Shown here: positions 9,201 through 17,720 of the stretch, piece after piece
Numbering within the stretch: the stretch's first letter is position 1
Layout of the letters: each line of letters starts with the position of its first letter
Source of the DNA: Rubrivivax sp.
GTDB taxonomy: Bacteria; Pseudomonadota; Gammaproteobacteria; Burkholderiales; Burkholderiaceae_C
DNA length: 64,000 bases
NCBI GenBank assembly: GCA_027485165.1
Contig: JAIXRN010000015.1
Coordinates: 62,001 to 126,000 of the forward strand
Reading direction: 5' to 3'
Translations under genes and position numbers: made by a program
The notes under the pieces: generated by a model
Seen by the model: only the letters and a program-made list of their open reading frames with translations
The model's database searches: none
Told to the model about the DNA's origin: nothing

Positions 9201-11954
9201 CACGGGCATCGCGCTGGCCGCTTCGGCGCTGCCACTGCGCGCGGCCGGGGCGTGGCGCGTCAGCCGCGCGGTTTCGCCCTTTTCGAGCAGTTCGACGAAC
9301 GCGTCGAAAGCGGCTTCCTTGTCGGGCAGGCCGCCGTGTTCGCAGTCCAGCAGCCAGGTGCGCACGCCCGGCAGCAGGGCCGAACCCAGGGTCACGCGGC
9401 CGTCACCGCCGTCCACCGCGGCCTGGTAGACGAAGCCTTCGCTGCCAAAGCTGTAGCCGTCGGGCGTGAACTTGGCCTTGCCCACCACCAGCAGCGTCTT
9501 GTCGGCGAAGACTTTCAAGTCCTTGTCGCGCTGCGCGTCGAGCTTGCGGCGCAGTGCGCGCGCCTGGTCCAGCACGCGCTGCGGCGGCACGCCCCAGGTG
9601 TAGGTGGCCTGGGCCTGTTCGCCGTTGCTGGTGTGCCACCAGTTGCGGTCTTCGATGAACTTCAGGTCAGCCGTGGCCAGTTCGCGCCATTTTTCTTCCT
9701 GGTCCAGGCCCTGGTCCAGCAGCCCGGCCTGCAGCTGGATGAAGCCCGGGAATTCGGCCATCCACTGTCGCGCCTGCTTGTCGCGCAGCGGGCTGCCGAA
9801 GCTGGCCAGCGCGTTGCCGAAGGTGTCGTCGCCCGACAGGCACTGCATCGGCGCCCAGCTGCCGCCGTTGGGCGTGCCCAGCATCACGAAGCGCGCGCCG
9901 GGGCGCTGCATCAGCCGCGCCCAGACCTGCGGGCGTTCGATCTGCATCGTGCGCGCCACCAGCCCGCCCATCGAATGCGCCAGCAGCCGCACCGGCTGGC
10001 CGCTGGCGTTGCGTGCGTCCAGTGCGGCCGTCACGGCTTCGGCCAGGCGGCGCGACTCTTCTTCGATCGGGCGCCGCCAGTCGTAGCTGAATTCGAACAC
10101 CTCGTGCGTGGCCGCCAGGTGTTCGATCAGGTCGTCGTAGCTCAGGCCGATCGGGCCGTCGGGCTGCACGCCGTCGGCGCGGCCAGGTTCAAAGCGCAGC
10201 TTGGACAGGCCGCCGATCAGCCGCAGGCTGAGCCAGATGCGCTTGTCGCCCACGCGCAGGTGGCTGCCCAGGATGCCGGGCAGCACGAACACGGCCGGCC
10301 GCTCGCTGGCCGGGCGGCCGTCCTTGGCGGCGCGGCTGGCCTGCGCAGCGCGGGTGCCGCTGCTGTCCTGCCCGGCCCAGGACAGCGGCCCGATGCTGCC
10401 GAAGCCCGGCGGCTGTGCCTGCGTCAGCGCCGCGGCCACGGCCTGCACGGTGCGTTCGTTGGCGAAGTAGGCGAAGTGCGTGACCTTGCCACCGCGGTCC
10501 AGCAGGAACTGCGCCCCGCCGGCGCGCGGCGCGCCGCCGTACATCGAGCGCGTCTGCACGACGATGTCGTTGTCGGTCCAGTAGAAGGCGTCGGCCAGCA
10601 GGGTCTTCAGCCAGGTGCCCACGCTGTCGCCCTGCAGGTCGCCGGCCACCACGCGCAGTTCGCCGGGGATCGGGTCTTCAGCTTCGTTCAGCCAGTTCAG
10701 CAGCGGCGCGTCGGGGATCATCGCCGCCAGGCCGGGCAGTTCCTGCGGGTCGGCGCGGCGGCGCGCCACTTCGCCCAGGAAGTCCACCAGGCTGGGCGCC
10801 ACCGGCACCGCCGCCACTTCCAGCGTCCACTTCAGCACCGACAGGTAGGCGTCCAGCCGGCCGCTGGCCAGCAGGGTGCCACGCGCCGGGCAGGCCACGC
10901 GCACCACACGGTCCACGCGGATGCCCTTGGCCGCCACGGCGCGGCCCAGGGCGCGCAGTTCCTGCGCCTGGGTCTCGTAGCCCTTGGCGGCGAAGTAGGC
11001 CAGGTCCTGCGCCGACACCTGGTGCGTGGCGCAGACGCGGGCCAGCACTTCGGCCACCAGGCCGCCGCGCGAATGCGTCACCAGGTGTAGCCGCGCGCCT
11101 TTCGGCAGGGCCTGCACCAAGGTCAGCGCGTTGGCGATCGGGCTGGCGCCCACGGTGGGGTGGTCCAGCGCGTAGACGCGGTCGCCATAGTGCGTGAACA
11201 GCTCGCGCACGGTCTGCGGGTGCTGCGCCCAGAGCTTGCCGAAGGTGCTGACGGTCTCGACGAAGGTGCCGTGCACCAGCACCAGCAGCGGCTGGCGTTC
11301 GGGGTCGGCGGCGGCGGGCACGGCTTCCAGCCGCTGGCCGCTGCCTTTCAGCGGTGCCAGCACGGTGGGCGAAAGGCGGTAGACGCCGGCTTCCACCTGG
11401 CCGTCCACGCGCTGCACCACCTGGCTGGCGGCGAACTTCACAGCGCGCTCGCGCACGTTGCCGGTGATGACTTCAAAGGCCGACAGCAGCACATCGCCCA
11501 GGAAGCCGCGGCTGGCACCGCCACGCGAAGGCGCGGCCTGCTCCAGCCCCTGCCAGCGCAGCTGCGCGACCACCTGCACGTCGCCTTCGTCGCTGCCGGC
11601 CGCGCGCGCGGCGCTGCGCGTGGCTCCGCCCTGGCCGCGCAGCAGCGCCGCTGCGGTGGCCGGGTGCAGGGTGAGCGCAGGCCCGCCGGCAATGTGCAGC
11701 ACCACCACGTCTTCGCCGGGCACGGCGGTCACGCGCACGCTGTCTTGCGGGCCGCTGCTGCGGCGGGCCGAGACCTGCACGCGCGCCTTCACTTGGCCAC
11801 CCTGGCTGCCCTGGCTGTCGCTGCTGGCGGCGCTGCGGCTGCCGCCAGCGCGGCGGCGGCCCGGTGTGGCCCCGGGTGCAGACCCCGGCGATGCCGCAGT
11901 GTCCAGCCGCTGGCCAGGGACGACGAAGGTGATGGGGGCTTCAGCTTGGGGCAT
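6294..11954 (-). CDS. Giant CHAT-domain protein with two alpha/beta-hydrolase domains and a TPR-like tail
   Basis: The 1886-residue product combines, in order: a disordered N-terminus; an alpha/beta hydrolase with LVLVHGTF near residue 224 and nucleophile elbow HSRGG near 293; a second, LCAT/lipase-like hydrolase with LPGILGSHL near 558 and nucleophile HSMGG near 660; an uncharacterised middle region; a CHAT caspase-like protease domain with catalytic His in IVHIAGHGE near 1390 and Cys in VFVNCCHLA near 1440; and a helical, TPR-like C-terminus. I placed the start at the ATG of MPQAEAP because upstream codons overlap the rlpA gene and read as low-complexity Arg/Cys sequence. No signal peptide is seen. 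CHAT proteases occur in bacterial self- or target-cleaving pathways, but no partner is adjacent. Confidence 0.85.
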   Translation of the reverse strand: MPQAEAPITFVVPGQRLDTAASPGSAPGATPGRRRAGGSRSAASSDSQGSQGGQVKARVQVSARRSSGPQDSVRVTAVPGEDVVVLHIAGGPALTLHPATAAALLRGQGGATRSAARAAGSDEGDVQVVAQLRWQGLEQAAPSRGGASRGFLGDVLLSAFEVITGNVRERAVKFAASQVVQRVDGQVEAGVYRLSPTVLAPLKGSGQRLEAVPAAADPERQPLLVLVHGTFVETVSTFGKLWAQHPQTVRELFTHYGDRVYALDHPTVGASPIANALTLVQALPKGARLHLVTHSRGGLVAEVLARVCATHQVSAQDLAYFAAKGYETQAQELRALGRAVAAKGIRVDRVVRVACPARGTLLASGRLDAYLSVLKWTLEVAAVPVAPSLVDFLGEVARRRADPQELPGLAAMIPDAPLLNWLNEAEDPIPGELRVVAGDLQGDSVGTWLKTLLADAFYWTDNDIVVQTRSMYGGAPRAGGAQFLLDRGGKVTHFAYFANERTVQAVAAALTQAQPPGFGSIGPLSWAGQDSSGTRAAQASRAAKDGRPASERPAVFVLPGILGSHLRVGDKRIWLSLRLIGGLSKLRFEPGRADGVQPDGPIGLSYDDLIEHLAATHEVFEFSYDWRRPIEEESRRLAEAVTAALDARNASGQPVRLLAHSMGGLVARTMQIERPQVWARLMQRPGARFVMLGTPNGGSWAPMQCLSGDDTFGNALASFGSPLRDKQARQWMAEFPGFIQLQAGLLDQGLDQEEKWRELATADLKFIEDRNWWHTSNGEQAQATYTWGVPPQRVLDQARALRRKLDAQRDKDLKVFADKTLLVVGKAKFTPDGYSFGSEGFVYQAAVDGGDGRVTLGSALLPGVRTWLLDCEHGGLPDKEAAFDAFVELLEKGETARLTRHAPAARSGSAEAASAMPVVQHVPMRPSRAPQAAWPASSERDVFLQADAADPGQLRAASASLKVTVLNGNLSFVRAPLMVGHSRSLILTGTEKVVNQLIGGAMRASLEAGLYPDEPGSHQIFLNARRDPDNPWAAPRPDAVVVVGLGDEGKLTEERLSRSVRQGVMAWAQRQAEAPGGAPTHMALAATLMGSGGAGMNASNAARAIATGVRDANLRLYAGQAERGWPVVTELTLVELYLERASDAWNGLQVLAEAAPGDFAIVPTISSGVGALRRQIDSGYRGTDYDFITATSNVDDSIAFTLDTKRARTEVRAQSTQGKLLRELVKKASQAGRSDSQLGRTLFQLLVPPEVEPFLSGTSRMLLELDERTAPIPWELLDTQGDRQGQQGTSSDRPWAIRTQLLRKLRKENYRQQVQDASPDDAVLVVGEPLMTSDLYGPLPGAKREAQAVARALAESGALAPGRVNALLASPSASEVINALFERRYRIVHIAGHGEPVKRREGDPKVIEHKGGVVLSDGTFLGPDEVRSMRTVPELVFVNCCHLAHMDEMQALQDKRRQGFDRAEFAYGLADALIETGVRCVIAAGWAVDDGPAEVFATTFYTQLLNRQPFITAVARAREAAWAADPSSNTWAAYQCYGDPNWTYRQGASDPLAAPLTPRDEFDGVASPMGLALALEEVVVARRYMGASREAQLEKVRHLEARFAALWGGMGAVAEAFALGYQEGGEPDKAIAWYQAAIACDDASASMKAQEQLGNLLVRRAWDHARADPAAVSDARTNIASALGKLSTLTDLQPTVERHSLVGSAYKRLALLARQSGDAPAEAGSLESSRQAYAAATALAQAGQAPNLYYPAMNELAISLVLQTPARRAVLDAALLDAATRQLKTKAQADPDFWCYAGLVEADMLQALAARQLARSVDSLIDRYADLHTRVPSRHLWSSVADQGDFLLTPHAKAHGGAEARAADRLLAWLNERAGRGMAQTGAAKA

Positions 11955-12048
11955 CGCGGCGCGGTCTGTTTTGCGGGGTTCTGCGGGGCGTTGAGGATCA
12001 GCGCAAACGCCCGGCGCGGCAAGCCCGCGCCGGCCGGTAGCAGCGGAC

Positions 12049-12798
12049 CTAGGGGTTGGACGCCAGCAGCGGCGGGCGCTGCGGCACAGGCGTGGACACG
12101 GATGCCGGCACCGGCATAGGCACATTCACAGACCCAGGCGCGGCCGCGTCGCGCCAGAAGCCGCTGCGGATTTCGGCATGCGTCAGGCGCAGCACTTCCA
12201 CCGGGGCGACGCCGCGCAGCAGGCCCAGCTTGGCGGCGGCGGCATAGCTCAGGTCGATCACGCGGCCGGGCACGAAGGGGCCGCGGTCGTTCACGCGCAC
12301 CACCACTTCGCGCCCGTTGGCCGGGTTGCGCACCCGTGCGTAGCTGGGGATGGGCATGGTGGTGTGCGCTGCCGTCATCGCCAGCATGTCGTAGGGCTCG
12401 CCGCTGCTGGTGGGCTTGCCGTGAAACTTCGTGCCGTACCAGGAAGCGCCGCCCACCTGGCGCAGCGGCAGGTCTTCGGTGAAGGGGACATAGCGCCGGC
12501 CCTGCACTTCGTAGGGCTTGTTCGGCCCCCCGGCGCGGATGGGTTCGACCCGGGGCTGCGCGTCGGGCAGGCGTTCCAGCCCGGCCGGGGGGTTGGCCGG
12601 CGGGCCGTCGCGTTCAGGCGCGCGGGTGGCGCAGGCGCCCAGCAGGGCCAGCGCGGCCAGCAGGGGGAGCCGGGCCAGCCGGGCCGGGCCACGGCGTGCG
12701 CGGTGCAGGGTGTGGGCCGGGGAGACAGCCGGGGTGCGGTGCTGCGGCATGCGGGAAGGACGAAGCAGGGGCAGGGGGAGCGGCACGCCGGCCTTCAT
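12049..12798 (-). CDS. rlpA: RlpA-family septal/rare lipoprotein
   Basis: A 249-residue lipoprotein with an N-terminal signal and lipobox LLGAC near residue 55, then the double-psi beta-barrel of RlpA: GGASWYGTKFHGKPTSSGEPYD, MTAAHTTMPIPS, VRVNDRGPFVPGRVIDLSYAAA. RlpA proteins bind or cleave stem-peptide-free peptidoglycan at the septum. There is no C-terminal SPOR domain, so it is a short form. Its ATG overlaps the stop of the upstream kinase-like gene (ATGA), showing translational coupling and a two-gene operon. Lytic transglycosylase activity varies within this family and is not proven by the sequence. Confidence 0.9.
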   Translation of the reverse strand: MKAGVPLPLPLLRPSRMPQHRTPAVSPAHTLHRARRGPARLARLPLLAALALLGACATRAPERDGPPANPPAGLERLPDAQPRVEPIRAGGPNKPYEVQGRRYVPFTEDLPLRQVGGASWYGTKFHGKPTSSGEPYDMLAMTAAHTTMPIPSYARVRNPANGREVVVRVNDRGPFVPGRVIDLSYAAAAKLGLLRGVAPVEVLRLTHAEIRSGFWRDAAAPGSVNVPMPVPASVSTPVPQRPPLLASNP

Positions 12799-14081
12799 GG
12801 CGGGCCGGGTTCGGTCGCCAGCAGCCGGGCATGCAGGCGCAGGCTGCCCCCGGGGCCGCGGTCGGCCTGCAGCAGGCCGCCGTAGGCCTGGGCCTGGGCG
12901 CGGGCCAGTGTCAGGGCAGGGCTGGCCCGGTCGGCCAGCGGGCCGGCGGCATGGGCCTGCGCTTCCCAGTGCACCAGGCCCTGCGCGCCATCGACCTGCA
13001 CCCGCAGCTGCAGGTCTGCGGCCGGCGCCAGCGCCGTCAGGTGGCGCAGGGCCTGTTCGCTGAGCCGGTACACCGCCTGTATCAGGGGCGCGGGCAGCGG
13101 CAGGCCGTCGTCGCTGTAGCGCAGCTGGCAGCGCCTGGCCTGGCCTTCGGGCGCGGCCAGGCTGTCGGCCAGCGCCTGCAGCGCGTCGCCCAGGCGGTGC
13201 GGGGGCCAGGGCGTGGTGTTGTCTGCGCTGCCTTGCAGTGCCTCGGGCAGGGCCAGGGGCTGCAGCAGCCGGCCCCAGGCGCGCGACAGCGCCGTCAGCT
13301 GGTGCAGCAGGTTGGCCAGCACCGGGGCCGTGCGTTCGTCGCCCTGCAGGTGGCGGCGCAGCCAGATCGTGTCTACCCGCAGCAGGCTCAGCTGCTGGCC
13401 CAGGCGGTCCATCAGCTGGCGCGCCAGCTGGCTGTTTTCGGCCGCTTGCGCCGCCAGCAGCTGCCGGGTGGCCGCGCGGCTGGCGGCGTCAGCGCGCTGC
13501 AGGCTGTCGGCTGCCGGCCGTGTCGCGGCGGCCTGGCGCAGCAAGGCCCAGCCCAGCGCGGCCAGCACCACCGCCGCGCCGAATAGAAACCACAACAGGC
13601 TGCGCAGGCTGGCCTGCAGTGCGCCCGACCAGTGGCTTTCGGGCGTGGCCACCAGGGCCACTGTCCAGGGCGTGCCATCGGGCCGCAGCACCGTCCAGGC
13701 CACCGAACGTTCAGTGGCCGACACCGGCAGTTCCGCGCCGATGCGCACTTCGCCCCAGCCGTCGGTCACGCGCAGCCGCAGCGGGTGCAGTTCGTCGTGG
13801 TGGCGCAGCACGGCCAGCGCCTGCGTGTCGCTGAGCTGCGACAGGTTGCCCAGGTAGCGCGACAGCCGCGCCGCCGCCAGGGCGTTGTCGATCTCGTCGC
13901 TGGCTTCGCGCTGGGCTGCGGGCACTGCCAGCAGCAGCACCAGCAGCCCGCCCGCCAGCACCGCCTGCAGGCCACGGCGCAGCAGCAGGTGCGTCAGCGC
14001 CCCCTGCACGGCCAGCGGCAACGTGCTGGCAGGGGAACTGTCCGGGGGCAGCTGGGGGGACCGTGCTTCGACGACAGGCAT
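12795..14081 (-). CDS. Degenerate NarX/UhpB-type sensor histidine kinase (likely pseudokinase)
   Basis: The 428-residue protein has a transmembrane helix near residues 30-55, a periplasmic loop of about 100 residues, a second transmembrane helix near 160-180, and a cytoplasmic part resembling HisKA_3 kinases. Where that family has ..ARELHDELGQ.L, this protein reads ARQLMDRLGQQL, replacing the phosphoacceptor His by Met. The ATP-binding N box also lacks its Asn (EQALRHL) and no DxGxG box follows. It is therefore unlikely to autophosphorylate. No response regulator is adjacent; instead the stop overlaps rlpA. The intact length and reading frame argue for a maintained, repurposed protein rather than random decay. 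Confidence 0.72.
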   Translation of the reverse strand: MPVVEARSPQLPPDSSPASTLPLAVQGALTHLLLRRGLQAVLAGGLLVLLLAVPAAQREASDEIDNALAAARLSRYLGNLSQLSDTQALAVLRHHDELHPLRLRVTDGWGEVRIGAELPVSATERSVAWTVLRPDGTPWTVALVATPESHWSGALQASLRSLLWFLFGAAVVLAALGWALLRQAAATRPAADSLQRADAASRAATRQLLAAQAAENSQLARQLMDRLGQQLSLLRVDTIWLRRHLQGDERTAPVLANLLHQLTALSRAWGRLLQPLALPEALQGSADNTTPWPPHRLGDALQALADSLAAPEGQARRCQLRYSDDGLPLPAPLIQAVYRLSEQALRHLTALAPAADLQLRVQVDGAQGLVHWEAQAHAAGPLADRASPALTLARAQAQAYGGLLQADRGPGGSLRLHARLLATEPGPP

Positions 14082-14228
14082 GCTGGAAGTCCGGTAGCGT
14101 CCGATAACGGCTGGCCTGGAACCATAAGCCCTGCTGCCGGTACCGACACTGGCACAAACGAGAGGGTGGGGACAGGGCGGGGAGAGGCGCCCCTGAGGGC
14201 AGACCCGGTGCAGCCCGCACGGCCAAAG

Positions 14229-15143
14229 TCAGAGCCCGACGGCCGCCAGGTGCCCGGCAAAGGCCTTGACCTTGCCCGACTGCCGCCGCTGGCTGGGGCT
14301 GATCAGGTGCACGGGCATCGAAGGCGCAGGCCAGTCGGGCAGCAGCACCTGCAAGTCGCCTCGCGCCATTTCTTCTTCGAACAGCCAGGTGGGTGAGAAG
14401 CCCACGCCCATGCCCGACAGCACCGCGGCGCGGATCACCTCGCTGCTGTTGGTCTGCAGGTTGCCCTGCGCGCGGACCGTGACGGCGGTGCCGACTGCCA
14501 CCGGCGCACCCGCCCCGGCGGTAAAGGTCCACGCGTTCTGGGTGGCCAGCTCGGTGTAGACGATGCAGTTCAGCTGCAGCAGGTCCTGCGGTACGCGGGG
14601 TGGCTTCACGCCCCTGGGCAGCTGGCGCAGGTATTGGCGGCTGGCCACCAGCACACGCTGGCTGGTGCCGATGCGCTGGGCCACCAGGCTGCTGTCGGAC
14701 AGGGCGCCGATGCGCACGGCCACGTCGATGCCCTGCTCGACCAGGTCGATGAAGCCGTCGTTCAGCCGCAGGTCGACTTTCACGCCAGGGTGCGCGGCCA
14801 GGAAGCTCTTCACCACCGGCATCAGCTTCAGGCGCCCGAAGCCCACCGAAGCCGCCACGCGCAGCCAGCCCGTGAGCTGCTGCTCACCCTGGCGCAGGCT
14901 GCTCTCAGCCTCGGCGACTTCGGCCACCAGGCGCCGCGCCTGTTCGAAGTAGCGCTCGCCTTCTTCGGTCAGCGCCAGCGACCGTGTGGTGCGGCTGAGC
15001 AAACGCGCGCCCAACAGCTTTTCCAGTGCGGCCACCTGCTTGCTGACCGCGCTTTGCGTGGCTTGCGATTCGCGTGCGACGGCCGAAAAGCTGCCGCTTT
15101 CGACAACCCGCACAAAGGTCTGCATGGCGGTCAGGCGGTCCAT
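14229..15143 (-). CDS. LysR-family transcriptional regulator
   Basis: A 304-residue LysR regulator of standard length. The N-terminal winged helix-turn-helix reads MDRLTAMQTFVRVVESGSFS...QSAVSKQVAALEKLLGARLL, followed by the two-lobed effector domain. It belongs to the large group that acts on nearby redox genes. It is divergent from the SDR/CMD/EamA/peroxiredoxin cluster with a 121-bp intergenic region, the classic LysR arrangement, so that cluster is the probable target. The inducer is unknown. Confidence 0.93.
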   Translation of the reverse strand: MDRLTAMQTFVRVVESGSFSAVARESQATQSAVSKQVAALEKLLGARLLSRTTRSLALTEEGERYFEQARRLVAEVAEAESSLRQGEQQLTGWLRVAASVGFGRLKLMPVVKSFLAAHPGVKVDLRLNDGFIDLVEQGIDVAVRIGALSDSSLVAQRIGTSQRVLVASRQYLRQLPRGVKPPRVPQDLLQLNCIVYTELATQNAWTFTAGAGAPVAVGTAVTVRAQGNLQTNSSEVIRAAVLSGMGVGFSPTWLFEEEMARGDLQVLLPDWPAPSMPVHLISPSQRRQSGKVKAFAGHLAAVGL

Positions 15144-15198
15144 GGTGCGCTCTCATTCATTCCGGCCTGGACTGGATATTAGGCCGCTTCACGCTCTA

Positions 15199-15215
15199 GT
15201 GCGAACCAGTGGCAC
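15199..15215. promoter_or_regulatory. Candidate LysR operator (GTGC-N9-GCAC)
   Basis: In the region between the divergent LysR and SDR genes there is a dyad with arms GTGC and GCAC separated by nine bases, of the interrupted-palindrome kind LysR regulators bind. A short dyad like this can occur by chance; only its position supports the call. Confidence 0.3.
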
Positions 15216-15264
15216 CAATCACAGTTCATCCCATCGCAACCCCAACCACCACCCGGAGCCCACC

Positions 15265-16020
15265 ATGAACACCCGCCCACCCGTCGTCCTGATCACCGGC
15301 GCCCTCACGGGCATTGGCCGTGCAACCGCCCTGGCCTTTGCCCGCGAAGGCGCCACCGTTGTTGTTTCTGGCCGCCGCGACGAAGCCGGCCATGCACTGG
15401 CCGCCGAGCTGCGCCAGCTGGGCGTGCAGGCCGAATACCTGCGTGCCGATGTGCGCCAGGAAGCCGACGTGCGCAGCCTGGTCGAGCAGACCGCGGAACG
15501 CTTCGGCCGGCTGGACGTGGCCGTCAACAACGCCGGCACCGAAGGCCAGCTGGGCCCCCTGGCCGAGCAAACCGAAGCCAACTACCACAGCACCTTCGAC
15601 ACCAATGTGCTGGGCACGCTGCTGGCCCTAAAGCACGAGCTGCGCGTGATGCTGAAACAAGGCGCCGGCGCGATCGTCAACCTGTCGTCGGTGGCCGGGC
15701 AGGTGGGCATCGCCGGCGCTTCGGTCTACGTCGCCAGCAAGCACGCCGTGGAAGGCCTGACCAAGAGCGCCGCACTGGAAGGTGCTGCGGCCGGCGTGCG
15801 CGTCAATGCCGTCGCGCCAGGGCCTGTGCAGACCGACATGCTCGACCGCTTCACCGGCGGCAGCGCAGACGCCAAGAGCGGCTTCCTGGCCAGCCTGCCG
15901 GCGCGCCGAGCGGGCACGCCCGAAGAGATCGCCCAGACCATCGTTTTCCTCGCCAGCGACAAGGCGCGCTTCCTCACGGGGCAGTGCCTGGCCGTCGATG
16001 GCGGCTTCACCGCGCAATAG
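15265..16020 (+). CDS. SDR-family oxidoreductase
   Basis: A 251-residue classical SDR with TGALTGIG cofactor motif, NNAG, catalytic Ser in NLSSVAG and YVASK (Tyr/Lys). The frame is open further upstream, but the ATG at 15265 begins the canonical Rossmann strand (VVLITGA) and earlier codons overlap the LysR gene on the other strand. It is the first gene of a plus-strand cluster with a CMD protein, an EamA transporter and a peroxiredoxin-like protein. Substrate unknown. Confidence 0.92.
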   Translation: MNTRPPVVLITGALTGIGRATALAFAREGATVVVSGRRDEAGHALAAELRQLGVQAEYLRADVRQEADVRSLVEQTAERFGRLDVAVNNAGTEGQLGPLAEQTEANYHSTFDTNVLGTLLALKHELRVMLKQGAGAIVNLSSVAGQVGIAGASVYVASKHAVEGLTKSAALEGAAAGVRVNAVAPGPVQTDMLDRFTGGSADAKSGFLASLPARRAGTPEEIAQTIVFLASDKARFLTGQCLAVDGGFTAQ

Positions 16021-16092
16021 GCCGGCTTTCACCGGTAACGCTGCGCGCCTTCCCCCGACTGAGCTTCAACCCTAGACCCCTGGAGAACTGCC

Positions 16093-16632
16093 ATGACCAC
16101 CATCCACGTCCCCACCCGCGACGAAGTTTCCCCCGCCAACCAGGCCCACTTCGACACCCTGAAGAAGGCCCTGGGCATGGTGCCCAACCTGTATGCCACG
16201 CTGGCGCTGTCCGAGCACGCGCTGGGCAATTACCTGTCCTTCCAGAACGGCAAGAGCAGCATCACTGGCAAGGCCCGCGAGGTGGTGAACCTGGTCGTCA
16301 GCCAGGTCAACGGCTGCCAGTACTGCCTGGCGGCGCACACCCTCATCGGCGGCATGGTGGGCTTCACGCCCGGGCAGATCATCGACATCCGCCGCGGTGG
16401 CGCCAGCTTCGACGCCAAGCTGGACGCGCTGGCCCACCTGGTGAAGAACATTGCCAGCGAACGCGGCCACGCCGACCCGGCCCGCCTTCAGGCGTTCTTT
16501 GACGCCGGCTGGACGCAGGAAAACCTGGTCGACGTCATCGCTGTCATCGGCGACAAGACCGTCACCAACTACCTGCATGCCACCACGCAGGTGCCGGTGG
16601 ACTTTCCGGCCGCTCCGGCGCTGGCGAACTAG
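16093..16632 (+). CDS. Carboxymuconolactone decarboxylase / AhpD-like protein
   Basis: This 179-residue protein has the CMD/AhpD fold with the redox motif CQYCLAAH (CxxC followed three residues later by His), typical of alkylhydroperoxidase-like enzymes rather than of true carboxymuconolactone decarboxylases. It lies 72 bp after the SDR gene and before the EamA transporter. Together with the AhpC/TSA-like gene 1.1 kb downstream it suggests a peroxide or electrophile detoxification role, which is inference from neighbours. Confidence 0.88.
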   Translation: MTTIHVPTRDEVSPANQAHFDTLKKALGMVPNLYATLALSEHALGNYLSFQNGKSSITGKAREVVNLVVSQVNGCQYCLAAHTLIGGMVGFTPGQIIDIRRGGASFDAKLDALAHLVKNIASERGHADPARLQAFFDAGWTQENLVDVIAVIGDKTVTNYLHATTQVPVDFPAAPALAN

Positions 16633-16672
16633 CCCGCACCGAACCCGCGCACCACCGCCCGGACCCACCACC

Positions 16673-17716
16673 ATGAACGCTGCCCACCCCGCACTGGCCA
16701 TGCCCGCCGTGACGGCCCTGCCCGTCAACCCTGCGATCGCTGGTGTGGCTGCCGCCGCCAGCGCCAGCGCCAGCGGCAGTGCCGCCACTGTCGCCACGAC
16801 CCCCGTGAGCGCCGGCCAGGGCGACCGTTCCCGGCTTCTGTCTGGGGTGGCCGTGGGGCTGCTGGCGGCCAGCATCGGCGCGCTGTACACCGTCTTTGCC
16901 CGCTGGGGCATCGCGCATGGGCTGCAGTCGCCCGACCTCACCGTGCTGCGCTTCGGCGTCGCCGGTGTGCTGACCCTGCCCATCTTGTGGTGGGCATGGC
17001 GGCGTGACGCCGCCCAGTTCGTCACCCGCTGGCGGGTCTGGGCGTTGGTGGCCTTGCTCGCGGGTACCCCGTTTGGCCTGCTGATGTTCGGTGCCTTGCA
17101 GTTCGCCCCCGCCAGCCACGCGGTGGTGTTTCCGTTCATGGCGATGAGCCTGATGGGCATGGTGCTGGGGGCTGTGGTGCTGGGCGAAAAACTCAGCCGG
17201 CGCAAGCTGGCAGGCATTGGCGTTGTGCTGATGGGGCTGGTGCTGGTGTCGGGCCTGGACGCCGCCAGCTTCACGCTGCGTGCGGCCCTGGGCGACCTGA
17301 TGTTCCTGGCCGCGGGCACCCTGTGGGCGGGCTTCGGCATCGTGCTGCGCAAGCACCGGCTGGACCCGCTGCTGGCCACGGCCGTGGTGTCGCTGTCGGC
17401 GCTGCTGACCTACGTACCGGTCTACTTCCTGTCGGTCGGCGCCGCCCGGCTGATGGCGGTGCTGCCCCAGGTCTTCTGGACCGAAGTGCTGGTGCAGGGC
17501 GTGGTTGCCGGTGCTGGCACCTTGTTCACCTACGCCAAGATGGTGTCGCTGCTGGGCTCGGGCCGTGCGGCCATCTTCCCGGCCCTGGCGCCAGGCTTGG
17601 CCGCCCTGATCGCCTGGCCCGTTCTGGGGCATGTGCCCACCGGTGCTGAAGCCGCCGGCCTGGCGCTGGCCATGGGCGGGCTGATCGTGGCCGTGACCGC
17701 GCCGGCCCGCCGCTGA
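16673..17716 (+). CDS. EamA/DMT-superfamily transporter
   Basis: The 347-residue product has about ten hydrophobic segments in two EamA repeats, for example LLSGVAVGLLAASIGALYTVFA and LGDLMFLAAGTLWAGFGIVL, followed by a short Arg-rich end. The first 50 residues are an unusual Ala/Ser-rich low-complexity stretch before the first membrane helix. The start at 16673 (ACCATG) was chosen because the longer open frame overlaps the preceding CMD gene. DMT transporters export metabolites or drugs; the substrate is unknown. Confidence 0.9.
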   Translation: MNAAHPALAMPAVTALPVNPAIAGVAAAASASASGSAATVATTPVSAGQGDRSRLLSGVAVGLLAASIGALYTVFARWGIAHGLQSPDLTVLRFGVAGVLTLPILWWAWRRDAAQFVTRWRVWALVALLAGTPFGLLMFGALQFAPASHAVVFPFMAMSLMGMVLGAVVLGEKLSRRKLAGIGVVLMGLVLVSGLDAASFTLRAALGDLMFLAAGTLWAGFGIVLRKHRLDPLLATAVVSLSALLTYVPVYFLSVGAARLMAVLPQVFWTEVLVQGVVAGAGTLFTYAKMVSLLGSGRAAIFPALAPGLAALIAWPVLGHVPTGAEAAGLALAMGGLIVAVTAPARR

Positions 17717-17720
17717 TGGC

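Noticed and set aside
9012-11090. 692-codon plus-strand frame opposite the CHAT gene
   Set aside because: Antisense shadow of an intact coding region.
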